From contig CAVWAK010000047.1 in NCBI GenBank assembly GCA_963752745.1, positions 1 through 64,000 of the forward strand: a stretch of DNA of 64,000 nt. Direction: 5' to 3'. Source of the stretch: Thiogranum sp963752745 (lineage in GTDB: Bacteria > Pseudomonadota > Gammaproteobacteria > DSM-19610). The stretch's first letter is position 1. Each line of letters starts with the position of its first letter. The translations under genes and the position numbers were made by a program. This document shows positions 8,535 through 17,523 of this stretch, in pieces. Below the pieces are notes generated by a model. That model made no database searches, was not told where the DNA came from, and saw only the letters and a program-made list of their open reading frames with translations.

Positions 8535-9857
8535 ATGAGTGCAAACACCCAAACAGCGGCATTACCGCGCCTGACTGCCGCACGCCTGGTGTACGCAGTG
8601 GTTAACGGTGGGGAATCGTTGAGCGCCGTGTTGGTACCGGGGCTGAAAGTTATCGACGACCCACGTCAGCGTGCCCTGGCCCAGGAATTGACCTTCGGTA
8701 CCTTGCGCTGGTATTTCCGCTTGCAGACAGTTGCTGCACAGCTCATTAGCAAGCCGCTTAAGAAGAAGGATCGGGATGTCGAGGCGTTAATCATGGTTGG
8801 CCTGTATCAACTGCTGATGCTGGATACCCCTGCCCACGCTGCGGTTAGCGAAACTGTTCAGGCGGCCCGCTCAATGGGCAAAACATGGGCGGCAGGACTG
8901 GTAAACGCTGTACTGCGGAATGCAGTTCGCCGACGCAAGGATCTGCTTGCTGCAGCTGACCGACAGCCTGTCGGACGCTGGGCGCACCCGGATTGGTGGG
9001 TGCATCGTCTGCAGCAGGATTGGCCCAACGACTGGCAGGCCATTCTTGAAGCCAGCAATCAACGTCCGCCTATGGTGCTGCGGGTGAACGCACTGCAAGG
9101 TGACAGAGACGATTATCTGCAGTGCCTTGATGAAGCGGGGATCGAGGCACATGCGATGCCGCTGGTCGGGCAGGCTGTCATGCTGCAGAAGCCCGTGTCA
9201 GTTGATGCTTTGCCGGGTTTTCGGGATGGCGCGTTGTCGGTGCAGGATGCGGCGGCACAGCTGTCGGCAGGCCTGCTGGATCTGCAACCAGGACAGCGCG
9301 TACTCGACGCCTGTGCCGCGCCCGGTGGTAAGACCGGGCATTTGCTGGAAGCCGGTGCGCAAGCCGACAAGCTGGTTGCCATAGATAATCATGCGTCGCG
9401 CATGGAAAAAGTGATCGACAATTTGCAGCGGCTCAAGCTCAATGCCGAGCTGGTAGTTGCAGATGCGGCAGATGTCGAAAGCTGGTGGGATGGTCAACTG
9501 TTCGACCGCATACTTCTGGATGCACCCTGCTCAGCCAGTGGCGTGGTGCGCCGTCATCCCGATATCAAGTTATTGCGCTGTGAAAAAGATATTGATGCCC
9601 TGGCGCAGGAACAGCAGCGCTTGCTCGGCGCTTTATGGCCCTTGCTGGCCTCTGGCGGTATTCTTCTGTACGTGACATGCTCCGTATTTCGTCAGGAAAA
9701 CAGTGATAGCGTCCAGCGGTTTTTGCAGGACAATCCAGATGCTATTGAGACGATGCCTGAAGTTGACTGGGGTCACCCGCAGGCAGCAGGGAGACAGCTG
9801 CTGCCTGGTGAACTGGGAACAGATGGATTTTATTACGCAAGATTGGTCAAGGCCTGA
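8535..9857 (+). CDS. rsmB: 16S rRNA (cytosine-967-C5)-methyltransferase RsmB
   Basis: SAM-dependent methyltransferase for C967 of 16S rRNA. The 440 residues contain an N-terminal NusB-like RNA-binding domain (about 1-140) and a C-terminal Rossmann methyltransferase domain with the SAM motif LDACAAPGGKTGHLLE (about 255-270), LLDAPCSASGVVRRHPDIK with one catalytic cysteine, and VTCSVFRQEN with the second. It is part of the transcript running fmt-rsmB-DUF4390-ntrYX. Confidence 0.97.
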   Translation: MSANTQTAALPRLTAARLVYAVVNGGESLSAVLVPGLKVIDDPRQRALAQELTFGTLRWYFRLQTVAAQLISKPLKKKDRDVEALIMVGLYQLLMLDTPAHAAVSETVQAARSMGKTWAAGLVNAVLRNAVRRRKDLLAAADRQPVGRWAHPDWWVHRLQQDWPNDWQAILEASNQRPPMVLRVNALQGDRDDYLQCLDEAGIEAHAMPLVGQAVMLQKPVSVDALPGFRDGALSVQDAAAQLSAGLLDLQPGQRVLDACAAPGGKTGHLLEAGAQADKLVAIDNHASRMEKVIDNLQRLKLNAELVVADAADVESWWDGQLFDRILLDAPCSASGVVRRHPDIKLLRCEKDIDALAQEQQRLLGALWPLLASGGILLYVTCSVFRQENSDSVQRFLQDNPDAIETMPEVDWGHPQAAGRQLLPGELGTDGFYYARLVKA

Positions 9858-9864
9858 TTAAGCG

Positions 9865-10467
9865 GTGACGGAGCATACAGATCTGATAACCCGGGGCAGT
9901 AACCGGAAGCCACGGCAGCGGCCCCTATGGTCCTTGTTGCTGGTCGCGTTATGCCTGTTGTCGAGCAATGTCTGGTCGCGCGAAACGCGTATCATCGATG
10001 TGCGCACATTATTAGTCGATGGCGTCTACCGTCTCGGGGCTCGCGTTGAGATTGATTTCAACGAAACGCTTCCGGAAGCACTGCACAATGGGGTGCCTCT
10101 GCTTATCGAGCTGCGCATCGAGGTGTTACGCAAACGCGAGTGGCTGTGGCCTGAGTTAGTGGCGGATTTGCGTCAGCGTTTCAAGCTTGAGTACCACGTG
10201 CTAAGTCAGCGTTACCTTGTGTACAGCTATGCCAGCGGAGTCCGGCAGAGTTTCCGTAGTATGGGCGGCGCACTTGAATATATCGGTAACGTTTATGATT
10301 TGCCGCTGATTGATGAGCAGTTGCTCAACCCTTCACAAAATTACCTTGTACGCATTCGGGCGGATATTGACGTTGAGGCATTGCCGACGCCGGTAAGGTT
10401 ATGGGCATACCTGGGCTCGGAGTGGAGCCTCAAGAGCAGGTGGTTCGAGTGGCCATTGCAGCAATAA
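9865..10467 (+). CDS. DUF4390 family exported protein
   Basis: Protein of unknown function that in Beta- and Gammaproteobacteria regularly sits between rsmB and the NtrY-like kinase. It starts at a GTG 7 nt after rsmB. A basic N-terminus is followed by a hydrophobic stretch (PLWSLLLVALCLLSSNVWS, about residues 20-38), which is a signal peptide or anchor, then a beta-rich domain with IDFNETLPEALHNGVPLLIEL and LRQRFKLEYHVLSQRYLVYS. Its place in front of a membrane sensor kinase suggests a periplasmic accessory to signalling, but that is inference only. Confidence 0.88.
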   Translation: MTEHTDLITRGSNRKPRQRPLWSLLLVALCLLSSNVWSRETRIIDVRTLLVDGVYRLGARVEIDFNETLPEALHNGVPLLIELRIEVLRKREWLWPELVADLRQRFKLEYHVLSQRYLVYSYASGVRQSFRSMGGALEYIGNVYDLPLIDEQLLNPSQNYLVRIRADIDVEALPTPVRLWAYLGSEWSLKSRWFEWPLQQ

Positions 10468-10478
10468 AGGGTTCGCGC

Positions 10479-12629
10479 ATGGGTATTTGGCCCATGCTGA
10501 TCCTGTTCGTCCTGCTGCTGGTGTCTTTATCGCTGATGAGCGACGCCACGCATAACTCAGAGCGCTTTGGACAGTTATATTCCTGGTTGTTACTGATTAA
10601 TGCGCTGGGCCTTGTGGTGCTTATTGGCCTTATTGGCTCCAACCTCTACTGGCTGGTGTCCCAGTATCGTGCGCGTGTTCCCGGTGCACAGCTTACCTCC
10701 CGGCTGGTGGTCACTTTCGTCGTTCTGGCTGTGTTGCCGATATCCGTGGTGTACTACTTTTCATTGCAATATTTACAGCGAGGCATTGATTCGTGGTTTG
10801 ATGTTCAGATTGAGGAAGCATTGGAGGATGCGCTGGAGCTCGGGCGCGGATCTCTTGACGTGCGCCTGGGGGATTTATTGAGGCTTACCGAGAAAATCGC
10901 CGATGAACTGGCAGAAATGTCACCGGCGACGGTGCCAATAGGGCTTTATGATCTGCGCGTGCTCAGTAGTGCCGTTGAGCTCACGGTTTTGGGTCTTGAC
11001 GGGCGCATTATTGCCACCAGTAGTGCTGATGGTATTGACATCGTGCCGAACCGGCCGAGTAAACAGGTGCTGATGTCGCTGGCTCAGGGGCGTTCCTATG
11101 TGGGGCTCGATCCGATCGGTGATGCTGGTCTGCACGTCCGCACGGTCGTCCCCGTGCTGGCGGTCAAAACCGGTGCCGAGCCGCAAACTTTGCAGGCACT
11201 TTACCGTATCCCGCAACGGCTGGATGCTCTGGCGCATAATGTTGAAATGCAGGCGGCCCGATACAAACAGCTTGCGTACATGCGTACCCCGTTGAAGTTC
11301 AGCTATATCCTCACCCTCTCGCTGGTGCTGGTACTGAGTCTGCTGTCTGCCGTCTGGGCTGCCTTCTATTCGGCGCGGCGCCTTGTCGAGCCCATCGCCG
11401 TATTGGCAGAAGGAACCCGGGCGGTATCGGAAGGTGATTACAGCAAACGTTTGCCTGTGACCACAGAAGATGAAATGGGGTTTCTGGTGCGCTCCTTCAA
11501 CGATATGACCCGGCGTATTTCCCGGGCGCGTGATCAGGCGCGTATCAGTCAGCAGGAAGTTGAGGGGCAGCGCGCCTATCTGGAAACAGTGTTGGGCAGC
11601 CTGTCGTCAGGGGTGTTAAGTATCGGCAGCAAGGGTGAGTTGCGCACGGTAAATGAAGCAGCCTGCCAGACTCTTGGTATAGATCTAAGCGGTCAGCTGG
11701 GAGAGCGTCTCGACCAGATAGCTGACCGTTTCGGGTTTATCGAGCCACTGGTATCACTAATTCATACCCGTCAGCACAATTTGGAAATCGACTGGCAGGA
11801 GCAGGTTGAGCTGTTCGATAGCGCGGGCCGCCGGGTGCTGATGTGTCGTAGCACCGCTTTGCCGGTCAGTGACGAAACGCCAGGTGGTCAGGTCGTGGTT
11901 TTTGATGATGTGACCGATCTGATCAGGGCACAGCGTGATGCTGCCTGGGGTGATGTTGCACGGCGGCTTGCGCACGAGATCAAGAACCCGCTGACGCCGA
12001 TTCAGCTCTCTGCCGAACGCTTGCGTCGAAAGTACCTCAAGGCAATGAATAGTGAAGATGCCGAGGTTATGGACCGTGCGACCCGGACCATTGTTCAGCA
12101 GGTTGAAACCCTGAAAACGATGGTGAACGCGTTTGGTGACTATGCCCGTGCCCCCAAACTGCAGCTGGAGCCGGTGGATCTGTACGAGTTGATAAGAGAC
12201 GTTGCAGATCTTTACAAGGGGTCAGGTCTGCACCTGGAACTCGATCTTGCCGAGCCGGTTCCCATGCTGGATGCCGATGCCGGACGTCTGCGTCAATTGC
12301 TCCATAACCTTTTCAAGAATGCGCTGGAAGCGGTGCGGGATCAGGCGAGAGGCGAATTACGGGTACGCGCGCGCTGGGCGCTGGAAACCGGTGAGCGCTA
12401 TATTGATATCTCCTTCGAAGACAATGGCAGCGGCTTTTCCGAAGAGGTGCTGGAGCGTCTTTTCGAGCCCTATGTCACGACCAAAACCCGTGGAACCGGC
12501 CTGGGGCTGGCGATCGTGAAGAAAATTGTCGAGGAACACAATGGCGAGATACGCGCACAGAATACCGGGGAACATCATGCTTGCATCGAGGTGCGTTTTC
12601 ACGCCGAAACACAAAGCGCTGTAACCTGA
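10479..12629 (+). CDS. NtrY-like membrane sensor histidine kinase
   Basis: Sensor half of an NtrYX-type two-component pair. From the ATG at 10479 (AAAGGG 7 nt upstream; an earlier in-frame start at 10401 would overlap the previous gene by 67 bp) the 716-residue protein has several N-terminal membrane helices, a periplasmic region, a further helix near residue 275, a HAMP segment (ARRLVEPIAVLAEGTRAV), a PAS region, the H-box RRLAHEIKNPLTPIQLSAER and the ATPase boxes NLFKNALEAV, DNGSGF and GTGLGLAIVKKI. All phosphotransfer motifs are intact. In other bacteria NtrYX responds to redox or nitrogen state; the signal here is unknown. Confidence 0.93.
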   Translation: MGIWPMLILFVLLLVSLSLMSDATHNSERFGQLYSWLLLINALGLVVLIGLIGSNLYWLVSQYRARVPGAQLTSRLVVTFVVLAVLPISVVYYFSLQYLQRGIDSWFDVQIEEALEDALELGRGSLDVRLGDLLRLTEKIADELAEMSPATVPIGLYDLRVLSSAVELTVLGLDGRIIATSSADGIDIVPNRPSKQVLMSLAQGRSYVGLDPIGDAGLHVRTVVPVLAVKTGAEPQTLQALYRIPQRLDALAHNVEMQAARYKQLAYMRTPLKFSYILTLSLVLVLSLLSAVWAAFYSARRLVEPIAVLAEGTRAVSEGDYSKRLPVTTEDEMGFLVRSFNDMTRRISRARDQARISQQEVEGQRAYLETVLGSLSSGVLSIGSKGELRTVNEAACQTLGIDLSGQLGERLDQIADRFGFIEPLVSLIHTRQHNLEIDWQEQVELFDSAGRRVLMCRSTALPVSDETPGGQVVVFDDVTDLIRAQRDAAWGDVARRLAHEIKNPLTPIQLSAERLRRKYLKAMNSEDAEVMDRATRTIVQQVETLKTMVNAFGDYARAPKLQLEPVDLYELIRDVADLYKGSGLHLELDLAEPVPMLDADAGRLRQLLHNLFKNALEAVRDQARGELRVRARWALETGERYIDISFEDNGSGFSEEVLERLFEPYVTTKTRGTGLGLAIVKKIVEEHNGEIRAQNTGEHHACIEVRFHAETQSAVT

Positions 12630-12708
12630 GCAATGCTACTCTATAATGCCGGCAGGTGTATGTATGAATCACCTTGCCCCGGACGCTAAAAGAGAAACAG
12701 GAATTAAC

Positions 12709-14082
12709 ATGCCCTCCGGTCACATTCTGGTAGTAGATGACGAACCGGATATCCGAAATCTGGTTAAGGAAATCCTTGAAGACGAAGGCTTCGAGGTGAG
12801 TATCGCTGACAGTGGTGAAACCGCTCGTCAGGCGCGCCGCATGCGGCGTCCGGATTTGATTCTGCTGGATATCTGGATGGACGATGTTGACGGCATCACC
12901 TTATTGCGTGAATGGTCCGAAGGCGGCAGTCTGCCCTGCCCTATTATCATTATGTCTGGCCATGCCACAGTTGAGACGGCTGTAGAAGCGACTCGCCTGG
13001 GCGCCTACGATTTTATTGAGAAACCAATTTCACTGGCCAAGCTGTTGCTGGTGGTGAACCGGGCGCTGGAGTCCGAAAAGTTACAGCAGGAAAACCAGGG
13101 TCTGCGTCAGCAGGCGCAGCCGGTGTCAGAGCCGGCAGGCAGAAGCGAGATTATGCAGGCCCTGCGAGAGCAGGCGAAAAAGATCGCGCAGCATAATACC
13201 TGGGTGTTAATCAGTGGTGAGCCAGGTTCCGGAAAGGAAGTTGCGGCACGCTATATTCATGCTCAGAGTTCGTTGCGTGACCAGCCGTTTATCGAGGTTG
13301 CGGTCGGTTCCATGTCGGCCGAACATTCGGCAGCAGAGTTGTTTGGCTCCGAAGAAGGTGGGCGCATTGTCTATGGGCGCCTGGAACAGGCTAATGGTGG
13401 TACCTTGTTGCTGGGCAATATCTCCGACATGGATCTACAGACCCAGGCACGCCTGCTGAGCGTGTTTCAGACACATTCATTTCTGCGAATGGGTGGAACC
13501 GAGCCGGTACCGGTGGATATCCGGCTGATCGCGACGACAGCGCGCGACCTCGAACAGGAAGTTCGGGAAGGCCGTTTCCGTGAGGATTTGTACTATCATC
13601 TCAATGTCGTACCGCTCAACGTGCCGGCATTGCGTGAACACAGTGAAGATGTGCCTGAGCTGCTGAATTTTTATGTTGATCGGTTCGTTATGCAGGAGAA
13701 ACTCCCCTACCGCGAATTTTCAATTGCGGCACAGAACCGCTTGCGCAACTATACCTGGCCAGGTAACAACCGTGAGTTGAAGAACCTGGTGCAACGCTTG
13801 CTGATCCTGGGCCAGGGGCCGATGGTCGATATCGAAGAAGTTGAGGGCGCCTTGCAACAGGTCGGAGAGGCGGTGGATGCAGGTGGCTCGAGCGCTACTT
13901 TGCCACTTGATCTTCCGCTGCGAGAAGCCCGTGAGCAATTCGAGAAAGTGTACCTTGAGCACCAGCTGCAGGAAGTCGGCGGCAGTGTCGGCAAGCTCGC
14001 CAAGCGCGTCGGTATGGAGCGTACTCATTTGTATCGCAAGTTACGTGGCCTTGGGATTGATTTTAAAAAGGGCAGCGATTGA
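12709..14082 (+). CDS. NtrX-like response regulator with degenerate sigma-54 AAA+ domain
   Basis: Partner of the upstream kinase. From ATG 12709 (AGGAA upstream; a start at 12646 would add a non-family leader) the protein has 457 residues. The receiver domain is normal (HILVVDDEPD; acceptor Asp in LILLDIWMDD). The AAA+ domain keeps Walker A (GEPGSGKE, about 170-177) and the REGRFREDLYYHLNVVPL arginine region. However, ELFG runs SEEGGRIVYGRLEQ, so the GAFTGA loop that contacts sigma-54 is absent, and the Walker B site reads GGTLLLGNISDM instead of the usual LFLDEI, losing both acids. A Fis-type HTH closes the protein. It probably binds DNA but should not drive sigma-54 promoters. Confidence 0.92.
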   Translation: MPSGHILVVDDEPDIRNLVKEILEDEGFEVSIADSGETARQARRMRRPDLILLDIWMDDVDGITLLREWSEGGSLPCPIIIMSGHATVETAVEATRLGAYDFIEKPISLAKLLLVVNRALESEKLQQENQGLRQQAQPVSEPAGRSEIMQALREQAKKIAQHNTWVLISGEPGSGKEVAARYIHAQSSLRDQPFIEVAVGSMSAEHSAAELFGSEEGGRIVYGRLEQANGGTLLLGNISDMDLQTQARLLSVFQTHSFLRMGGTEPVPVDIRLIATTARDLEQEVREGRFREDLYYHLNVVPLNVPALREHSEDVPELLNFYVDRFVMQEKLPYREFSIAAQNRLRNYTWPGNNRELKNLVQRLLILGQGPMVDIEEVEGALQQVGEAVDAGGSSATLPLDLPLREAREQFEKVYLEHQLQEVGGSVGKLAKRVGMERTHLYRKLRGLGIDFKKGSD

Positions 14083-14098
14083 CCGGGCCTGAAAACTC

Positions 14099-15472
14099 AT
14101 GAAAATTATAATACTTGGTGCCGGGCAGGTAGGTTCCTCGGTTGCCCAGAACCTGGCAAGTGAAGCCAACGACATCACCGTCGTAGACAATCGACCAGAG
14201 ATTCTCAGGGATCTGCAGGATCGTATCGATATCCGTACCGTCACCGGTCCGGCTTCGCATCCGGAGGTGTTGACGCGCGCCGGTGCCGAGGATGCGGATA
14301 TGATTCTCGCTGTTACCAACAGTGACGAAACCAATATGATCGCCTGCCAGGTGGCCTACACCCTGTTCCATACGCCGATCAAAGTAGCGCGTGTGCGTGC
14401 GCAGGAGTATCTGGCGTATCCCAAATTGTTTACCCAGGAGGCGCTTCCGGTCGATGTGTTAATCAGTCCGGAACAGTTGGTTACTGACTACATTCGCCGT
14501 CTCATTGAGCAACCTGAAGCGCTGCAGGTGCTCGAATTCGCAGGGGGGCGTGTTCAGCTGGTGGCGGTTCGGGCGGTCGAGGGTGGTCCGCTTGTCGGGC
14601 AGGAGCTGCGCGAACTGAGTGCGCATATGCCGGGTGTTGAAGCGCGCGTGGCGGCTATCTTTCGCAGTAACAGCGACATACTCCCCCAGGGTGATACTGT
14701 CATCGAAGCCAACGATGAGGTTTTCTTTATTGCTGCGCGCAAGAATATCCGTGCTGTTACCAGCGAACTGCGAGGCCTGGATAAACCGGTAAAGCGGGTG
14801 ATGATCGCTGGTGGCGGCAATATCGGTTTGCGACTGGCGAAGTCAATTGAATCACGTTATCAGGTCAAGTTGATAGATCGAAATGCCGAAACAGCGCGGC
14901 GTTTATCAGAACAGCTGGACAGCGCCATTGTATTGCTGGGCGATGCTGCCGACGAAGAGCTGCTGCTGGACGAGAATATCGAGAATACAGATATTTTCTG
15001 CTCGCTCACCAACGATGAAGAGGCCAATATACTGTCAGCGATGCTCGCCAAGCGCCTGGGGGCGCGCAAGGTGATGTCACTTATTAACCGGCCTTCCTAC
15101 GTAGACCTGGTGCAGAGCGAGGCGATTGATATCGCGGTTTCGCCACAGCAGGCCACCATTGGCAGTCTCCTGACACATGTACGGCGAGGTGATGTGGCAG
15201 CTGTTCACTCGTTGCGACGCGGTGCAGCCGAAGCCATCGAGGCGGTGGCACACGGCGACAACAAGACATCCAAGGTCGTGGGACGCACAGTGGATGAAAT
15301 CAAACTGCCGCCAGGCACCACCATCGGGGCTATAGTACGTGGTGAGGATGTGATTATTGCGCACCACAACACGGTTATTGAAAGCGATGATCACGTCATC
15401 CTGTTTCTGGTGGACAAGCAACATATTCCCGCCGTGGAACGACTGTTCCAGGTCGGCGTAACCTTCTTCTGA
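14099..15472 (+). CDS. trkA: Trk potassium uptake regulatory protein TrkA
   Basis: Cytoplasmic NAD-binding regulator of the Trk potassium channel. 457 residues with the expected duplicated architecture: RCK-N one begins MKIIILGAGQVGSSVAQNLA and RCK-N two begins near residue 232 with MIAGGGNIGLRLAKSIE. Each is followed by an RCK-C segment, the last containing GRTVDEIKLPPGTTIGAIVRG. The ATG lies 16 nt after the NtrX-like gene and 7 nt before trkH, so regulator, TrkA and TrkH probably form one transcription unit. Confidence 0.97.
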   Translation: MKIIILGAGQVGSSVAQNLASEANDITVVDNRPEILRDLQDRIDIRTVTGPASHPEVLTRAGAEDADMILAVTNSDETNMIACQVAYTLFHTPIKVARVRAQEYLAYPKLFTQEALPVDVLISPEQLVTDYIRRLIEQPEALQVLEFAGGRVQLVAVRAVEGGPLVGQELRELSAHMPGVEARVAAIFRSNSDILPQGDTVIEANDEVFFIAARKNIRAVTSELRGLDKPVKRVMIAGGGNIGLRLAKSIESRYQVKLIDRNAETARRLSEQLDSAIVLLGDAADEELLLDENIENTDIFCSLTNDEEANILSAMLAKRLGARKVMSLINRPSYVDLVQSEAIDIAVSPQQATIGSLLTHVRRGDVAAVHSLRRGAAEAIEAVAHGDNKTSKVVGRTVDEIKLPPGTTIGAIVRGEDVIIAHHNTVIESDDHVILFLVDKQHIPAVERLFQVGVTFF

Positions 15473-15479
15473 GGCGGCT

Positions 15480-16928
15480 GTGCATTTCGCCACCATCCAA
15501 CGCATTCTTGGCCTGCTGCTGATGGTGGCGAGCGCCACCATGTTGCCGCCACTGGCAATTGCCCTGTGGCTGAACGAGCCGAGCTGGGCTGATTTCACTA
15601 TTACGCTTGCCGCCGTTTTTGTCGCGGGTGCACTGTTCTGGTACCCGGTTCGGCGAAAACGCCAGGAGCTGAGGGTCCGCGATGGCTTTGTTGTGGTTGC
15701 CCTGTTCTGGGCGGTGCTGGCGCTGGTGGGAGCCATTCCGCTGGTGCTCGCTGATCAGCCGGACATGAGTTTTACCGACGCGATGTTCGAATCGACTTCC
15801 GGGCTGACGACTACCGGTGCGACGGTGCTGACCGGAATTGACCGCCTGCCCCGTGCCATTCAGTTCTATCGACAGGAGCTTCAATGGCTGGGTGGCATGG
15901 GCATTATCGTGCTTGCGGTTGCCGTATTGCCTATGCTCGGAATCGGTGGCATGCAGTTGTACAGGGCAGAGACGCCAGGCCCGATGAAGGACAACAAGTT
16001 AACGCCGCGAATTACCGAGACGGCCAAGGCGCTGTGGTATATCTACCTGGGTTTGACAGTCTGTTGTGCCCTCGCCTACTGGGTCGCCGGCATGGATGTG
16101 TTTAACGCTATCGCGCACAGCTTCTCTACCGTGGCAATTGGTGGCTTCTCGACGCACGATCTGAGTATCGGCTTTTATCACAGTGCCGCTATCGAAAGTG
16201 TTGCCGTCGTCTTCATGCTGCTCGCAGGGGTAAATTTTTCGTTGCATTTTGTGGCCTGGAATTCGATGAATCCATTGACCTATTTTCGCGATTCTGAATT
16301 CAAGGCTTATATAACGTTGCTGGGACTCGCAGCGTTGATCACCGTGGGATACCTCTACCTGAGTGACACATTTAAGCTCAGCGATGCAATGCATCATGGT
16401 ATTTTCCAGGCAGTTTCTATTGGCACAACTACCGGATTCACAACAGCGGCCTATTCACACTGGCCGGGCTTTTTACCGGTCATGCTGTTGTTCACCAGTT
16501 TTATAGGCGGTTGTGCCGGCTCAACTGGCGGCGGTATGAAAGTGATTCGATTTCTGTTGCTGTTTAAGCAGGGCATGCGTGAAATTACCCGGTTGGTGCA
16601 TCCCAATGCGCAGATACCGGTGAAGATTGGTAATAAGCCATTACCTGAACGAGTGATTGAGGCGGTATGGGGGTTTTTTGCCACCTACATTGGCTGTTTT
16701 ACGATCATGATGCTGGTGCTGCTGGCAACGGGGCTCGATCAGGTAACGGCGTTCTCCGCAGTGGCGGCTTGCCTGAACAATCTGGGGCCTGGCCTGGGCG
16801 AGGTTGGCTATACCTACGGCGACATCAATGACACAGCCAAATGGGTTTTGTGTCTTGCCATGATTCTGGGACGACTGGAAATTTTCACCCTGTTAGTGCT
16901 GCTTTCGCCGGCATTCTGGCGGCGCTGA
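15480..16928 (+). CDS. trkH: Trk potassium transporter membrane subunit TrkH
   Basis: Potassium channel subunit of the inner membrane. It begins at a GTG 7 nt after trkA; the N-terminus MHFATIQRILGLLLMVASATM matches the family. The 482 residues contain about ten membrane segments and the selectivity-filter loops FESTSGLTTTGATVL, FSTVAIGGFSTHD, TGFTTAAYSHWP with GGCAGSTGGGMKVIR, and AACLNNLGPGLGEVG. Complete and regular. Confidence 0.97.
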   Translation: MHFATIQRILGLLLMVASATMLPPLAIALWLNEPSWADFTITLAAVFVAGALFWYPVRRKRQELRVRDGFVVVALFWAVLALVGAIPLVLADQPDMSFTDAMFESTSGLTTTGATVLTGIDRLPRAIQFYRQELQWLGGMGIIVLAVAVLPMLGIGGMQLYRAETPGPMKDNKLTPRITETAKALWYIYLGLTVCCALAYWVAGMDVFNAIAHSFSTVAIGGFSTHDLSIGFYHSAAIESVAVVFMLLAGVNFSLHFVAWNSMNPLTYFRDSEFKAYITLLGLAALITVGYLYLSDTFKLSDAMHHGIFQAVSIGTTTGFTTAAYSHWPGFLPVMLLFTSFIGGCAGSTGGGMKVIRFLLLFKQGMREITRLVHPNAQIPVKIGNKPLPERVIEAVWGFFATYIGCFTIMMLVLLATGLDQVTAFSAVAACLNNLGPGLGEVGYTYGDINDTAKWVLCLAMILGRLEIFTLLVLLSPAFWRR

Positions 16929-16929
16929 T

Positions 16930-17130
16930 ATGGCATCGGTGGACGGTGCTGGATTGCCTGACTGGGTGGTCTGGCTGGCGCAGGATGCTGACGGAAGCTG
17001 GTGGGGGTATGAAGTTGAGCCTTTACAATATCATCGAGGTTGGTACGAAAACGAATTGGGTCGGCGTATACGGCTGGAGCGTGGTTCACCTAATTCGGAT
17101 TGGGCCGGCACTCTGAGGCGGATGCGATGA
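16930..17130 (+). CDS. Small tryptophan-rich protein of unknown function
   Basis: 66-residue protein beginning one base after the trkH stop and overlapping the next gene by 4 bp (ATGA), which is strong positional evidence that it is translated. It has five tryptophans, mainly in LPDWVVWLAQDADGSWWGYE, followed by a basic stretch (RGWYENELGRRIRLERG). No membrane segment and no known motif are visible. I do not recognise the family. Translational coupling to trkH and to a TPR protein suggests a shared process, which cannot be named. Confidence 0.65.
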   Translation: MASVDGAGLPDWVVWLAQDADGSWWGYEVEPLQYHRGWYENELGRRIRLERGSPNSDWAGTLRRMR

Positions 17131-17450
17131 GCATGATAGATAATTTTGAAAAGATGCTGGCTGCCGGCCAGGATTCTGCGCTATTGCGCTACAGTCTGGG
17201 CACGGCCTACCAAAAGGCTGGTGAGCCTGAACGAGCCCTGGATCATCTTGCAAGCGCGGTCGAGCAGGACCCTGGTTACTCGGCGGCCTGGAAGATCTAT
17301 GGCAAGTTGCTGGCAGAGGTTGAGCGTCTCGACGAGGCGATTTCAGCATTCGAGACAGGTATTGGCGTCGCAGATGAGAAGGGTGACATCCAGGCTGCCA
17401 AGGAGATGCGTGTGTTCTTGAAGCGCACCAAAAAGGCAAAAAATGCATGA
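17127..17450 (+). CDS. Tetratricopeptide-repeat protein
   Basis: 107-residue soluble protein made almost entirely of TPR helices: LLRYSLGTAYQKAGEPERAL, DHLASAVEQDPGYSAAWKIY and LLAEVERLDEAISAFETGI are three successive repeats, followed by a lysine-rich tail (LKRTKKAKNA). The ATG at 17127 is preferred over one at 17100 because it gives a 4-bp overlap with the small upstream gene and starts directly with the first helix. It probably mediates protein-protein contact; partner unknown. It is the last gene of the plus-strand run and faces ttcA. Confidence 0.85.
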   Translation: MSMIDNFEKMLAAGQDSALLRYSLGTAYQKAGEPERALDHLASAVEQDPGYSAAWKIYGKLLAEVERLDEAISAFETGIGVADEKGDIQAAKEMRVFLKRTKKAKNA

Positions 17451-17523
17451 AAAATATAATTAAATACCACTAAGTGCTAATTATATAAAAATTAAAGGCA
17501 TTTAAAACCCACATAATAATAAC

